This document shows, piece by piece, positions 1 through 6,280 of a DNA stretch of 9,005 nucleotides. A program made the translations under genes and the position numbers. The notes under the pieces were generated by a model. It did not search any database and was not told where the DNA came from. It saw nothing but the letters and a program-made list of their open reading frames with translations. The DNA comes from an uncultured Clostridia bacterium (lineage in GTDB: Bacteria; Bacillota; Clostridia; TANB77; CAG-508), in NCBI GenBank assembly GCA_944393455.1, contig CALYAH010000134.1, positions 1 through 9,005 on the forward strand. The letters are read 5' to 3'. Each line of letters starts with the position of its first letter. Position 1 is the stretch's first letter.

Positions 1-575
1 AATGCTAAATCTTCCAGCTCCCATTTTAAAGAATATAATCCCAATCGATTAGCTAGTGGTGCATATAGCTCCATTGTTTCTTTAGCATTTGCAATTTGTC
101 TATCTCTTTTTAAATATTTTAGTGTTCTCATATTATGAAGTCTATCGGCTAATTTAATCAAAATAACTCTTATATCTTTTCCCATAGCAAGAAACATTTT
201 TCTATAATCTTCTACTTGTTGTTCTTCTACTGAAGTAAACAAGATGTTGCTAAGTTTAGTAACTCCTGCGACCATGCTTGAGATTTCTTCTCCAAATTCT
301 CTTTTTATATCTTCTTCTGTAACATCTGTATCTTCTACTACATCATGTAAAAGTGCTGCACTAATTGTACTTTCATCTAATCCGATATCAGCTAAGATAT
401 ATGCTACATTAAGTGGATGTATTATATATGGTTCGCCTGATTTTCTACATTGGTCTCCATGTTTACTAAGAGCATAATTATATGCTTTCATTATTAGTTT
501 GCTATCTACTCTTCTTGCATGTTGCTTCCTTTTTGCAATAACATCTTGAATAGTTATTTCTTTCGTTTCTTGCAT
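1..575 (-). CDS. rel: Rel/SpoT-family (p)ppGpp hydrolase-synthetase, N-terminal part (runs off left edge)
   Basis: Only the first 191 residues are present; the gene continues beyond base 1. The visible part is the HD hydrolase domain that degrades (p)ppGpp, the cytoplasmic stringent-response alarmone. The metal-binding and catalytic residues of active Rel hydrolases are all visible: H53 (in YIIHPL), H77-D78 with E81-D82 (LLHDVVEDT) and D144 (KLADRLHNMRTL). The linking segment GVTKLSNI and the EEQQVEDYRKMF helix are typical of the family. An intact HD site argues for a bifunctional Rel rather than a synthetase-only RelA, although the synthetase, TGS and ACT regions lie outside the window. The ATG at 575 is chosen for its ribosome site and because the protein begins at the family's usual point. 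It is transcribed with recJ just upstream. In Bacillus apt lies between recJ and relA; here it is absent. Confidence 0.95.
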   Translation of the reverse strand, partial: MQETKEITIQDVIAKRKQHARRVDSKLIMKAYNYALSKHGDQCRKSGEPYIIHPLNVAYILADIGLDESTISAALLHDVVEDTDVTEEDIKREFGEEISSMVAGVTKLSNILFTSVEEQQVEDYRKMFLAMGKDIRVILIKLADRLHNMRTLKYLKRDRQIANAKETMELYAPLANRLGLYSLKWELEDLA

Positions 576-580
576 AGTGT

Positions 581-590
581 ATCCCCCTTT
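581..590 (-). promoter_or_regulatory. Ribosome binding site of rel
   Basis: The minus strand reads AAAGGGGGAT, with the G-run 7 bases before the ATG at 575. It abuts the stop (589-591) that recJ would use if its frameshift were corrected, so rel translation may be coupled to full-length RecJ. Confidence 0.65.
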
Positions 591-641
591 ATATTGACTT
601 CATAATATCTTTTATATTAATTTGCAAATTGTCTACTCCGT
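589..641 (-). other. Out-of-frame remnant encoding the normal RecJ C-terminus
   Basis: In the frame shifted by one base relative to recJ, this stretch encodes DGVDNLQINIKDIMKSI followed by a TAA at 589-591. Joined to EINTF at residues 542-546 it makes the usual end of the RecJ OB fold (compare the LQLMIDNI type of ending in E. coli RecJ). Removing one base from the CCAAAA run at 642-647 (TTTTGG on the coding strand) restores a protein of about 563 residues whose stop lies only 13 bases before rel. The cause may be a real mutation, an assembly or sequencing error, or less likely +1 ribosomal slippage at TTT-G. Confidence 0.8.
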
Positions 642-2281
642 CCAAAAGTATTTATTTCTAATACTCCTGCCACATCAACTTTATCTCCAATTCTATATTC
701 TTCTGCTAAATGTCCAATATTAAATCCAATTGCATTTATCATATAGTTATTATCTTTTAATGTTAATTTTAGATGTTTTCCTTCTGATAAAGCTCTAATA
801 GAATCTATTTTTAAATTTTTAAATGCAAATATTGGCATTTTATTTCCTTCTCCAAATGGTTCTAGCTGTTTTAGACTGTTTACCATTTCTTTATTAATAT
901 CACTTAAATTAACTTTTGCATCAATATTTATAATTGGTATAATCTCATCAATATGATTTTGAGTTGCTATTGTTTCAAATTCTTCTCTAAATTTCTTTAA
1001 ATTTTCTTTTTTTATTGTAATTCCTACTGCCATACTATGTCCGCCAAATTTTTCAATGGTATCTAAACATTGCATTAAAGCCTCATGTAAATCAAATCCT
1101 GGTATACTTCTTCCCGATCCTTTTCCTATTCCATCTTCTTCAAAACTTAATAATATACTTGGTTTAAAATACATTTCTGTAATTTTAGAAGAAACAATTC
1201 CAATAACTCCATGATGCCAGTTTTCTCCTCCTACTATAATTGCATTATTTTCATTTAGCTTTTCTGTTTCTATCATGGCTACTGCATTTTCAAAAATAGC
1301 TTTTTCTGTTTCTTGTCTTTCTCTATTATGTTCATTTAATTTTTTTGTTAATTCATTCACTTCATTTATATTTTGTGACAAAAACAGTTCTAAAGCTTCT
1401 TCTGCTTTTCCCATTCTTCCACATGCGTTTACTCTTGGTGCTACTCCAAATGAAATCATATTAGAATCAATTTTACTATATCCTGATGAATTAATAATCG
1501 ATTTTAATCCAATATTTCTCGTTTGTTTAATTAACATTAAACCTAATTTGGCAATCACTCTATTTTCATCTACTAAAGGAACAATGTCTGATATGGTTCC
1601 AACACATACAATATCTAGATATTTTAAATATGCTTCTTCTTTTAAGCCTAATCGAATTCCTAATGCTTGTATTACTTTAAAAACTACTCCTACTCCTGCT
1701 AATTCTCTAAAAGGATATTTACTATCCTTTCTTTTGTTATCAATTACAGCAATCGCATTTGGTAACTCCTTTCCAGCTTCATGGTGGTCTGTTACTATTG
1801 TCTGGATTCCTAATGAATTGGCATATTCAATTTCTTCAATTCCAGAAATGCCACAATCAACTGTAATCATTAGCTTACATCCTGATTCAGCAATTTTATC
1901 AATTGCATTTTTATTAAGTCCATATCCCTCTTGTAATCTATTTGGAATATAAGCAACTGTTTCTAAACCAACATCTTTCAAAAAACTTTTTAATACAGTT
2001 ATACTAGTAATTCCATCTACGTCATAGTCCCCATATATAGTAACTTTTTCTTTATTTTCAATTGCTTGAATAATTCTTTCAACTGCTACTTCCATATCAG
2101 TTATTAAAAACGGATCATAAAAATCATCTCTTGTTGGATTTAAAAATAGTCTAACATCATCTTCTTGTATAATATTGCTATTAACTAATATTGTGGCAAG
2201 TAATTCATTTATTTTGTATTGGTCTGCTACTTTTTTTACTTTTTCTTTATCTGTTTCATATATTTGCCATTTTTTATTCAT
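617..2281 (-). CDS. recJ: Single-stranded-DNA 5'-3' exonuclease RecJ, C-terminus frameshifted
   Basis: RecJ degrades single-stranded DNA 5' to 3' in recombination and repair. The 554-residue frame shows the DHH phosphoesterase motifs in order: GDYDVDG (84-90), VDCG (141-144), TDHH (164-167) and GTISDIVPL (228-236). The DHHA1 domain follows with GGENWHHGVIGIV (from 351) and GGHSMAVG (413-420), then the OB-fold region (about 450-546). The ATG start is preceded by AGGAG at 6-base spacing. The natural end appears to be lost: after F546 the frame ends GRSRQFAN, whereas another frame of the same DNA encodes a typical RecJ ending (separate entry). The catalytic core is complete, so activity may survive; the damaged part is the last strand of the OB fold. 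The longer C-terminal extension of Bacillus RecJ is absent. It has its own promoter and forms a two-gene unit with rel. Confidence 0.95.
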   Translation of the reverse strand: MNKKWQIYETDKEKVKKVADQYKINELLATILVNSNIIQEDDVRLFLNPTRDDFYDPFLITDMEVAVERIIQAIENKEKVTIYGDYDVDGITSITVLKSFLKDVGLETVAYIPNRLQEGYGLNKNAIDKIAESGCKLMITVDCGISGIEEIEYANSLGIQTIVTDHHEAGKELPNAIAVIDNKRKDSKYPFRELAGVGVVFKVIQALGIRLGLKEEAYLKYLDIVCVGTISDIVPLVDENRVIAKLGLMLIKQTRNIGLKSIINSSGYSKIDSNMISFGVAPRVNACGRMGKAEEALELFLSQNINEVNELTKKLNEHNRERQETEKAIFENAVAMIETEKLNENNAIIVGGENWHHGVIGIVSSKITEMYFKPSILLSFEEDGIGKGSGRSIPGFDLHEALMQCLDTIEKFGGHSMAVGITIKKENLKKFREEFETIATQNHIDEIIPIINIDAKVNLSDINKEMVNSLKQLEPFGEGNKMPIFAFKNLKIDSIRALSEGKHLKLTLKDNNYMINAIGFNIGHLAEEYRIGDKVDVAGVLEINTFGRSRQFAN

Positions 2282-2320
2282 AATCCTCTCCTAAAATCTA
2301 ATTTTATATTATTGTATACT

Positions 2321-2348
2321 ATTTTAGCTTTTTTTAAAAGAGTTTCAA
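2321..2348 (-). promoter_or_regulatory. Candidate promoter of recJ-rel
   Basis: On the minus strand TTGAAA (2348-2343) and TAAAAT (2326-2321) are separated by 16 bases, about 40 bases upstream of the recJ start and downstream of the fabI terminator. A second possible -10, TATACAAT, lies just after it (around 2312-2319), so the exact start of transcription is uncertain. Confidence 0.5.
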
Positions 2349-2397
2349 CAGAATTTGTTTATTTTTCTGTATAGTTTTTATGTGTTTTGTATAATAG

Positions 2398-2433
2398 AAA
2401 AAAACTATTTGATATATGACAAATAGTTTTTTT
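2398..2433 (-). terminator. Rho-independent terminator after fabI
   Basis: A perfect 14-base inverted repeat (2398-2411 with 2420-2433, core CTATTTG/CAAATAG) surrounds an 8-base loop. It begins 15 bases after the fabI stop, and the minus-strand copy ends in a run of seven T. The A- and T-flanked stem would also work in the other direction. It separates accD-accA-fabI from recJ-rel. Confidence 0.85.
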
Positions 2434-2448
2434 GCTATTCTTATATTT

Positions 2449-3219
2449 TTATACACCAACTATTGAAAATCCATTGTCTACATGGATAATCTCTCCTGTT
2501 ATACCACTTGATAAATTACTAAATAGAAATGCTGTTGCATCTCCTACTTGATTTGTTGTTACATTTTGATGTAATGGAGCTTTTTCTTCAACTATATCTA
2601 ATATTGATCCAAAATCTTTAATTCCTTTAGCTGATAAAGTTTTAATTGGTCCTGCTGAAATTCCATTAATTCTGTATCCATCTTTTCCTAAATCTTTTGC
2701 TAAATATCTAATACTTGCTTCTAATGCTGCCTTGGCAACTCCCATTACGTTGTATCCCTCTATTGCTTTTTCTGAACCATAATAAGTATAAGCAATAATA
2801 CTTGCTCCTTCATTTAACATTTCTTTTTCTCTTGCCATTCTTACAATTGCTACTAAAGAATAACTACTAACATCTTGAGCATGTGCATAACCATCTCTTG
2901 AAGTTAAGATAAAATCATTTCTTAAATCATCTGAGTATGCATGTGCTATTGCATGTAAAATCCCGTCTACTTTTCCATGATTTTTCTTGATTTCTTCTAA
3001 GCATTTGTCAATATTTTCATCAACAGCTACATCTCCTAAAGCATATACACTAGAACCTGGTAACTCTTCTAATAATGTTTTTACTTTTTCCATGTTTTCT
3101 TCTGCACATGTACAAATAACTTCTGCACCTTGTTCATATGCAGACTTAGCTGCTCCCCATGCAATGCTCCATTTGTTTCTTACTCCCATAATAACTACTT
3201 TTTTATCTTTTAATATCAT
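2449..3219 (-). CDS. fabI: Enoyl-[acyl-carrier-protein] reductase, FabI type
   Basis: FabI reduces trans-2-enoyl-ACP to acyl-ACP with NAD(P)H, the final step of each elongation cycle of type II fatty-acid synthesis, in the cytoplasm. The 256-residue length is normal. The short-chain dehydrogenase-like Rossmann fold begins with GVRNKWSIAWGAA (from 12), the FabI form of the cofactor loop. The Y-x6-Y-x6-K triad of FabI is complete at Y146, Y156 and K163 (YNVMGVAKAALEA), which separates it from ordinary SDR enzymes (Y-x3-K). HAIAHA (89-94) and the ISAGPIKTLSAKGI substrate-loop segment (about 187-200) are also characteristic. It is last in accD-accA-fabI: its start is 12 bases after the accA stop, and its GGAGG directly follows that TAG, so the two are probably translationally coupled. 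Many Clostridia use FabK instead of, or beside, FabI. A FabI enzyme is the target class for triclosan-like inhibitors, but sensitivity cannot be read from the sequence. Confidence 0.95.
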   Translation of the reverse strand: MILKDKKVVIMGVRNKWSIAWGAAKSAYEQGAEVICTCAEENMEKVKTLLEELPGSSVYALGDVAVDENIDKCLEEIKKNHGKVDGILHAIAHAYSDDLRNDFILTSRDGYAHAQDVSSYSLVAIVRMAREKEMLNEGASIIAYTYYGSEKAIEGYNVMGVAKAALEASIRYLAKDLGKDGYRINGISAGPIKTLSAKGIKDFGSILDIVEEKAPLHQNVTTNQVGDATAFLFSNLSSGITGEIIHVDNGFSIVGV

Positions 3220-3231
3220 TTTCTTTTCCTC

Positions 3232-4020
3232 CTACATATTTCTAAATTTTGCATATCTTTGTTTTAATAATTCTTCTTCTGTTAGTTGTTGCAATTTTTT
3301 TATACTTTGTGTTAAGTATTTTTTTATTTCTTCTACAATTGTTTCAAAATCGTTTTGAGCTCCATCTTCTGGTTCTTTTATTATTTTATCTATTATTTTT
3401 AATTTTTTCAAGTCATTTGCTGTCATTTTCATATTTTGAGCTGCTTCTTTTGCTTTAGTAGAATCTTTATATAAAATACTAGCAAATCCTTCTGGTGACA
3501 AAATAGAATATACTGCATTTTCTAACATTACGATTTTGTCTCCAACACCAATTGCTAAAGCTCCTCCACTAGATCCTTCTCCTATTATTATACATATAAT
3601 AGGAACTTTCAAGCTTGACATTTCCATAATACTTCTTGCAATAGCTTCTCCTTGTCCTCTTTCTTCTGCTCCCATTCCTGGATAAGCTCCTGGTGTATCT
3701 ATAAAAGTTATAATTGGTCTTTTAAACTTTTCTGCTTGTTTCATCAACCTTAACGCTTTTCTATATCCTTCTGGCTCTGGCATTCCAAAATTTCTTTCCA
3801 TATTTTCTTTTACATTTTTACCTTTTTGCTCTCCTATTACAGTTACTGGCATTTTATTTAATGTTGCAATGCCTCCTATAATAGCCTTGTCATCACCAAA
3901 ACATCTATCTCCATGAAGCTCTATAAAATCTTCAAATATCGAATTAATATAATCTGACGCTTTTGGTCTTTCTAATTGTCTTGCAAGTGTTACTCGATCC
4001 CATGCCGTTAACTCTGCCAT
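3232..4020 (-). CDS. accA: Acetyl-CoA carboxylase carboxyltransferase subunit alpha
   Basis: With AccD it forms the carboxyltransferase that moves the carboxyl group from carboxybiotin (on AccB) to acetyl-CoA, making malonyl-CoA for fatty-acid synthesis. The crotonase-like fold signatures are present: FIDTPGAYPGMGAEERGQ and GEGSSGGALAIGVGD, the glycine-rich turns that form oxyanion holes, followed by MLENAVYSILSPEGFASIL. The frame is open eleven codons further up to an ATG at 4053, but the ATG at 4020 is preferred: AAAGGAGG lies 8 bases before it, and MAELTAWDRVTLARQ is the usual clostridial AccA beginning. That gives 262 residues, shorter than the roughly 320 of E. coli because the N-terminal extension is reduced. 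It lies between accD (98 bases upstream, no terminator seen) and fabI. Confidence 0.95.
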   Translation of the reverse strand: MAELTAWDRVTLARQLERPKASDYINSIFEDFIELHGDRCFGDDKAIIGGIATLNKMPVTVIGEQKGKNVKENMERNFGMPEPEGYRKALRLMKQAEKFKRPIITFIDTPGAYPGMGAEERGQGEAIARSIMEMSSLKVPIICIIIGEGSSGGALAIGVGDKIVMLENAVYSILSPEGFASILYKDSTKAKEAAQNMKMTANDLKKLKIIDKIIKEPEDGAQNDFETIVEEIKKYLTQSIKKLQQLTEEELLKQRYAKFRNM

Positions 4021-4028
4021 AGTATTTT

Positions 4029-4036
4029 CCTCCTTT
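4029..4036 (-). promoter_or_regulatory. Ribosome binding site deciding the accA start
   Basis: The minus strand reads AAAGGAGG, 8 bases before the ATG at 4020. The upstream in-frame ATG at 4053 has no comparable site, only an A/T-rich stretch, so the longer frame is unlikely to be the real protein. Confidence 0.85.
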
Positions 4037-4118
4037 CTATTGCTTTTGTTCATAATTTTTTATTTATTATTATTCATTATTACTTTCATTTTGTCTTATC
4101 TATACTTTTTACTTTACA

Positions 4119-4964
4119 TTATTTATGCATTCTAATTAATTTTGCTAGAGTAGATTTCATCTCTTTTCTTTCTACTATCTTATCAATAAATCCATGTTCT
4201 AATAAAAATTCTGAACTTTGAAATCCTTCTGGTAACTTTTGCTTAATAGTTTGTTCAATTACTCTTGGTCCTGCAAATCCAATTAAGGCTTTTGGTTCTG
4301 CTAAAATAATATCTCCTAAACTAGCAAAACTTGCTGTTACTCCACCTGTTGTTGGATCTGTTAAAACAGATATGTACAAATTTTTCGCTTGATTCAATTT
4401 AGCAATTGCACTTGAAGTTTTAGCCATTTGCATCAAAGAAACAATTCCCTCTTGCATTCTTGCTCCTCCTGACACACAGAACATAATTAATGGTAACTCT
4501 TTTTCTATAGCCGTCTCAATCGCTAAAGTAATTCTCTCTCCCACTGCTGAACCCATGCTTCCCATTAAAAAGTTTCCATCCATTACACCTAAAACTGCTT
4601 TTTCACCTTCTATTTCGCAAATACCACACTTTACAGCTTCCTCAATTTTTGTTTTTTCTTTTAACACTTCTACTTTTTTCAAATACCCATCAAATTTTAG
4701 TGGGTCTTTAGTTAAAATATCTGCTCCAATTTCCTCAAAAGTCCCTTCATCAGCTATCTGCTTAATTCTCCTTCTTGCTGATAATCTAAAGTGTTTTCCA
4801 CAATTAGGACATACACTTAAATTTTTGTGAAGATCCTCTTTATAGATAATTTCTTTACAGCTATCACACTTAACCCATTTTCCTATCATCATATCTGCTG
4901 CTTTCTCATTTTTAACTCTTTTAGTATCTTCCCCATTCAACTTCTTTACTTTGTCTATAATCAA
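4119..4964 (-). CDS. accD: Acetyl-CoA carboxylase carboxyltransferase subunit beta
   Basis: This is the partner of AccA in the carboxyltransferase of acetyl-CoA carboxylase. The N-terminal four-cysteine zinc ribbon is intact: C33, C36, C52 and C55 (CDSCKEIIY ... CPNCGKHFRLSARRRI). The carboxyltransferase domain follows, with VMDGNFLMGSMGSAVGERI, FCVSGGARMQEGIVSLMQMAKTS and PTTGGVTASFASLGDIILAEP, then GFAGPRVIEQT. The length of 281 residues fits the family. The start codon is TTG at 4964, supported by AGGAGG at 7-base spacing; the first in-frame ATG (codon 25) has no good ribosome site. It is the first gene of accD-accA-fabI. The biotin carrier and biotin carboxylase genes (accB, accC) are not in the window, so they must lie elsewhere. 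Confidence 0.95.
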   Translation of the reverse strand: MIIDKVKKLNGEDTKRVKNEKAADMMIGKWVKCDSCKEIIYKEDLHKNLSVCPNCGKHFRLSARRRIKQIADEGTFEEIGADILTKDPLKFDGYLKKVEVLKEKTKIEEAVKCGICEIEGEKAVLGVMDGNFLMGSMGSAVGERITLAIETAIEKELPLIMFCVSGGARMQEGIVSLMQMAKTSSAIAKLNQAKNLYISVLTDPTTGGVTASFASLGDIILAEPKALIGFAGPRVIEQTIKQKLPEGFQSSEFLLEHGFIDKIVERKEMKSTLAKLIRMHK

Positions 4965-4971
4965 GGTTTCT

Positions 4972-4977
4972 CCTCCT
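4972..4977 (-). promoter_or_regulatory. Ribosome binding site supporting a TTG start for accD
   Basis: AGGAGG on the minus strand lies 7 bases before the TTG at 4964-4962. A strong ribosome site with a weak initiation codon is the basis for the chosen start. Confidence 0.8.
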
Positions 4978-4993
4978 CTCTTAATCTTATGAT

Positions 4994-5022
4994 ATTATAT
5001 ATTTTATTTTAAATCTTTTCAA
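4994..5022 (-). promoter_or_regulatory. Sigma-A-type promoter of accD-accA-fabI
   Basis: The minus strand has TTGAAA (5022-5017), a 17-base spacer and a perfect TATAAT (4999-4994). Transcription would start near 4987, giving a leader of about 20 bases that contains the accD ribosome site. No FapR-like operator is recognisable around it. Confidence 0.8.
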
Positions 5023-5073
5023 TTAGGATAAGTGGTCGGATATGTTTTTGAGGACGGAGTAAAAAAACATCTT

Positions 5074-5083
5074 TGGTATACCA
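5074..5083. promoter_or_regulatory. 10-base perfect palindrome upstream of accD
   Basis: TGGTATACCA is a perfect palindrome about 50 bases upstream of the accD -35 box and just past the rpn terminator. It could be a protein-binding site. No known operator is recognised and a 10-base palindrome can occur by chance. Confidence 0.25.
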
Positions 5084-5084
5084 G

Positions 5085-5133
5085 AAAACAAAAAAGTTCT
5101 TTCTCAGAGTATACTACTCTATAAAAGAACTTT
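5085..5133 (-). terminator. Rho-independent terminator after the rpn gene
   Basis: The outer stem is ten perfect pairs (AAAGTTCTTT at 5093-5102 with AAAGAACTTT at 5124-5133). A 3x3 internal loop follows, then six more pairs (AGAGTA at 5106-5111 with TACTCT at 5115-5120) and a 3-base loop. On the minus strand the stem runs into TTTTTTGTTTT. It starts 13 bases after the rpn stop and isolates rpn from the accD operon. Confidence 0.9.
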
Positions 5134-5146
5134 CTATTTACCTATT

Positions 5147-5452
5147 TTAACATACTTTTAATTCTTCTTTTAATTTTTGTAAGTCTTTTTTATTTATTTT
5201 AGTTGTATCCATTATAATTTCATCACTAAATTGTTTCCTTAACATTTCTTTCGTTATTATTTTCATTCCTTCTCTTATACCTTCCTTTCTTCCTTCTTTT
5301 CTTCCTTCCTTTCTTCCTTCTTTTATCCCTTCTTCCTTGCCCTCTTTAAGTCCTTGTTCTTTTCCTTCTTTTATTGCTTCTTCTTTAGCTTTTCTTTGTT
5401 TTTCATGTTTTTCATCTAGAAGTTCAATAAATAATCTTTCAAAATTTGTCAT
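5147..5452 (-). CDS. Predicted intragenic RpnS-like small protein (same frame as rpn C-terminus)
   Basis: An in-frame ATG at codon 272 of the rpn frame would give a 101-residue protein starting MTNFERLFIELL. It is preceded by AAAGGAG with 8 bases between the GGAG and the ATG, a copy of the signal at the full-length start (AAAGGAGAT in both). The protein is a predicted charged helix (DEKHEKQRKAKEEAIKEG), an EGxK repeat array, and a short tail (ITKEMLRKQF ... KLKEELKVC). In characterised E. coli Rpn systems the separately translated C-terminal domain (RpnS) binds and blocks the toxic RpnL, and it carries 4-residue repeats in varying number. The same role here is inferred from the architecture. 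A weak promoter-like pair (TTAGAT, 18 bases, TATAAA at 5509-5480) lies upstream, but such matches are common in AT-rich coding DNA. Confidence 0.72.
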   Translation of the reverse strand: MTNFERLFIELLDEKHEKQRKAKEEAIKEGKEQGLKEGKEEGIKEGRKEGRKEGRKEGIREGMKIITKEMLRKQFSDEIIMDTTKINKKDLQKLKEELKVC

Positions 5453-6265
5453 ACTATCATCTCCTTTACTTATTATTTTTTTATAATTATTTATTTCATC
5501 AATATCTAATTTTTTTCTAATGTCGTTTGAATAAGTAAGTATCATTTTTAAGTATCTTTTTTCTTCTTCAGTTAATCCTATTTTTATTAATTTATCTATA
5601 GCTCTTTTAGTTTCTTCTTTTGTTTCTATTTTTTCAAATAGTATTGCTTTTGATATACCACTCTTTTCTTCGATTAACTTGTCTTTTGAAAGAATATTAA
5701 TATCTACTAAATTATATTTTGGATAATCTAATGGTTCAAACCCATCATATTTTTCTTGCATTTCACTAAGACTCCTTGGCGCATCCCATCTTTTCTTTCC
5801 AGTATATAAAACAATTGGAATTATCAATGGATAAACTTTAGGATTTTTTTCTCCTTTCGTTACATTTCTAATTAGTTCCACACAATACTCATTAATTCTT
5901 TTTGCCATTTCATAATCAATTCTACTTTGGTGCTCTATTATAAAAAATACATCTTTTTCCTTCATTCTATAAATAATATCTGATTCTTTGACTGTAAAAT
6001 CAGAGGTTATAAATTCTCTGTTATATTTTTCAATATCACTTTCTTTAATCAAATTTTCTTTTTGTTCACATCTTATGTATTTTTCTATAAACATTATAAA
6101 TTCTTTTTTATTATCTAAAATTTCTTTAAAAATTTTATCATGATATTGATGTGTATTCTTTCGTTCTTTTTCTAACTTATATTTTTCTTCTGTATCATGT
6201 ACTGTGCTTCCTATCGAAATTTTTGATTGATATCTCCAATAATCAACCATTGTAAAAACTATCAT
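5147..6265 (-). CDS. Rpn-family PD-(D/E)XK nuclease, full-length form (RpnL-like)
   Basis: This 372-residue protein belongs to the Rpn / 'transposase_31' family of PD-(D/E)XK nucleases. Family members cut DNA in vitro, and in E. coli the full-length form (RpnL) is toxic and protects against phage. The nuclease core is visible: HDKIFKEIL (42-50), SDIIYRMKEKDVFFIIEHQS (95-114) with likely active-site D96, E111 and Q113, then PLIIPIVLYTGKKRW (146-160). A helical region (about 190-270) leads to a C-terminal segment (from 272) with 4-residue EGxK repeats. The ATG at 6265 has GGAG at 7-base spacing. The 'transposase' name often given to the family is misleading: no terminal repeats or other IS parts are seen. 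It is a stand-alone unit with its own terminator, between housekeeping fatty-acid and glycan genes, as expected for a mobile defence gene. The internal start is listed separately. Confidence 0.88.
   Translation of the reverse strand: MIVFTMVDYWRYQSKISIGSTVHDTEEKYKLEKERKNTHQYHDKIFKEILDNKKEFIMFIEKYIRCEQKENLIKESDIEKYNREFITSDFTVKESDIIYRMKEKDVFFIIEHQSRIDYEMAKRINEYCVELIRNVTKGEKNPKVYPLIIPIVLYTGKKRWDAPRSLSEMQEKYDGFEPLDYPKYNLVDINILSKDKLIEEKSGISKAILFEKIETKEETKRAIDKLIKIGLTEEEKRYLKMILTYSNDIRKKLDIDEINNYKKIISKGDDSMTNFERLFIELLDEKHEKQRKAKEEAIKEGKEQGLKEGKEEGIKEGRKEGRKEGRKEGIREGMKIITKEMLRKQFSDEIIMDTTKINKKDLQKLKEELKVC
5285..5320 (-). repeat. 12-base tandem repeat encoding EGRK units in rpn
   Basis: Three nearly identical 12-base units (GAAGGAAGAAAG or its ...AAAA variant on the coding strand) encode EGRK-EGRK-EGRK. 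Degenerate units on both sides (EGKEQGLKEGKEEGIK before, EGIREGMK after) extend the array over roughly 5262-5384. The tract is almost pure purine on one strand and so prone to slippage; because the unit is a multiple of three, copy changes keep the frame. Confidence 0.9.
5461..5467 (-). promoter_or_regulatory. Internal ribosome binding site for the RpnS-like protein
   Basis: The minus strand reads AAAGGAG inside the rpn coding sequence (codons for K-G of SKGDDSM), 8 bases before the in-frame ATG at 5452. It matches the full-length start signal at 6271-6279 over nine bases (AAAGGAGAT). Confidence 0.8.
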
Positions 6266-6280
6266 ATATTATCTCCTTTC

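Noticed and set aside
642..647. Programmed RF2-like +1 frameshift in recJ
   Set aside because: There is no in-frame stop or upstream SD-like stimulator at the shift point as in RF2; an ordinary indel or sequence error explains it more simply.
1275..1952. Long open frame on the plus strand (225 codons) inside recJ
   Set aside because: It lies wholly antisense to the conserved RecJ catalytic core, has no ribosome site, and its Phe/Ser/Ile-rich translation is typical of an antisense shadow in AT-rich DNA.
2371..2396. Plus-strand TATAAT before the fabI terminator
   Set aside because: No spaced -35 box and no plus-strand gene follows; chance match in AT-rich intergenic DNA.
3987..4053. accA starting at the upstream ATG (4053)
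   Set aside because: The AAAGGAGG before the ATG at 4020 falls inside that longer frame, and the extra residues (MNKSNRKEENT) are encoded by what looks like the untranslated leader.
5262..5384. Possible CRISPR-like or satellite array
   Set aside because: The units are 12 bases, contiguous, without spacers, and in frame with the EGRK protein repeats of rpn.
5147..6265. Insertion sequence with a transposase
   Set aside because: Rpn-family genes are often labelled transposases, but no terminal inverted repeats or target duplications are seen around it; it has its own promoter region and terminator.
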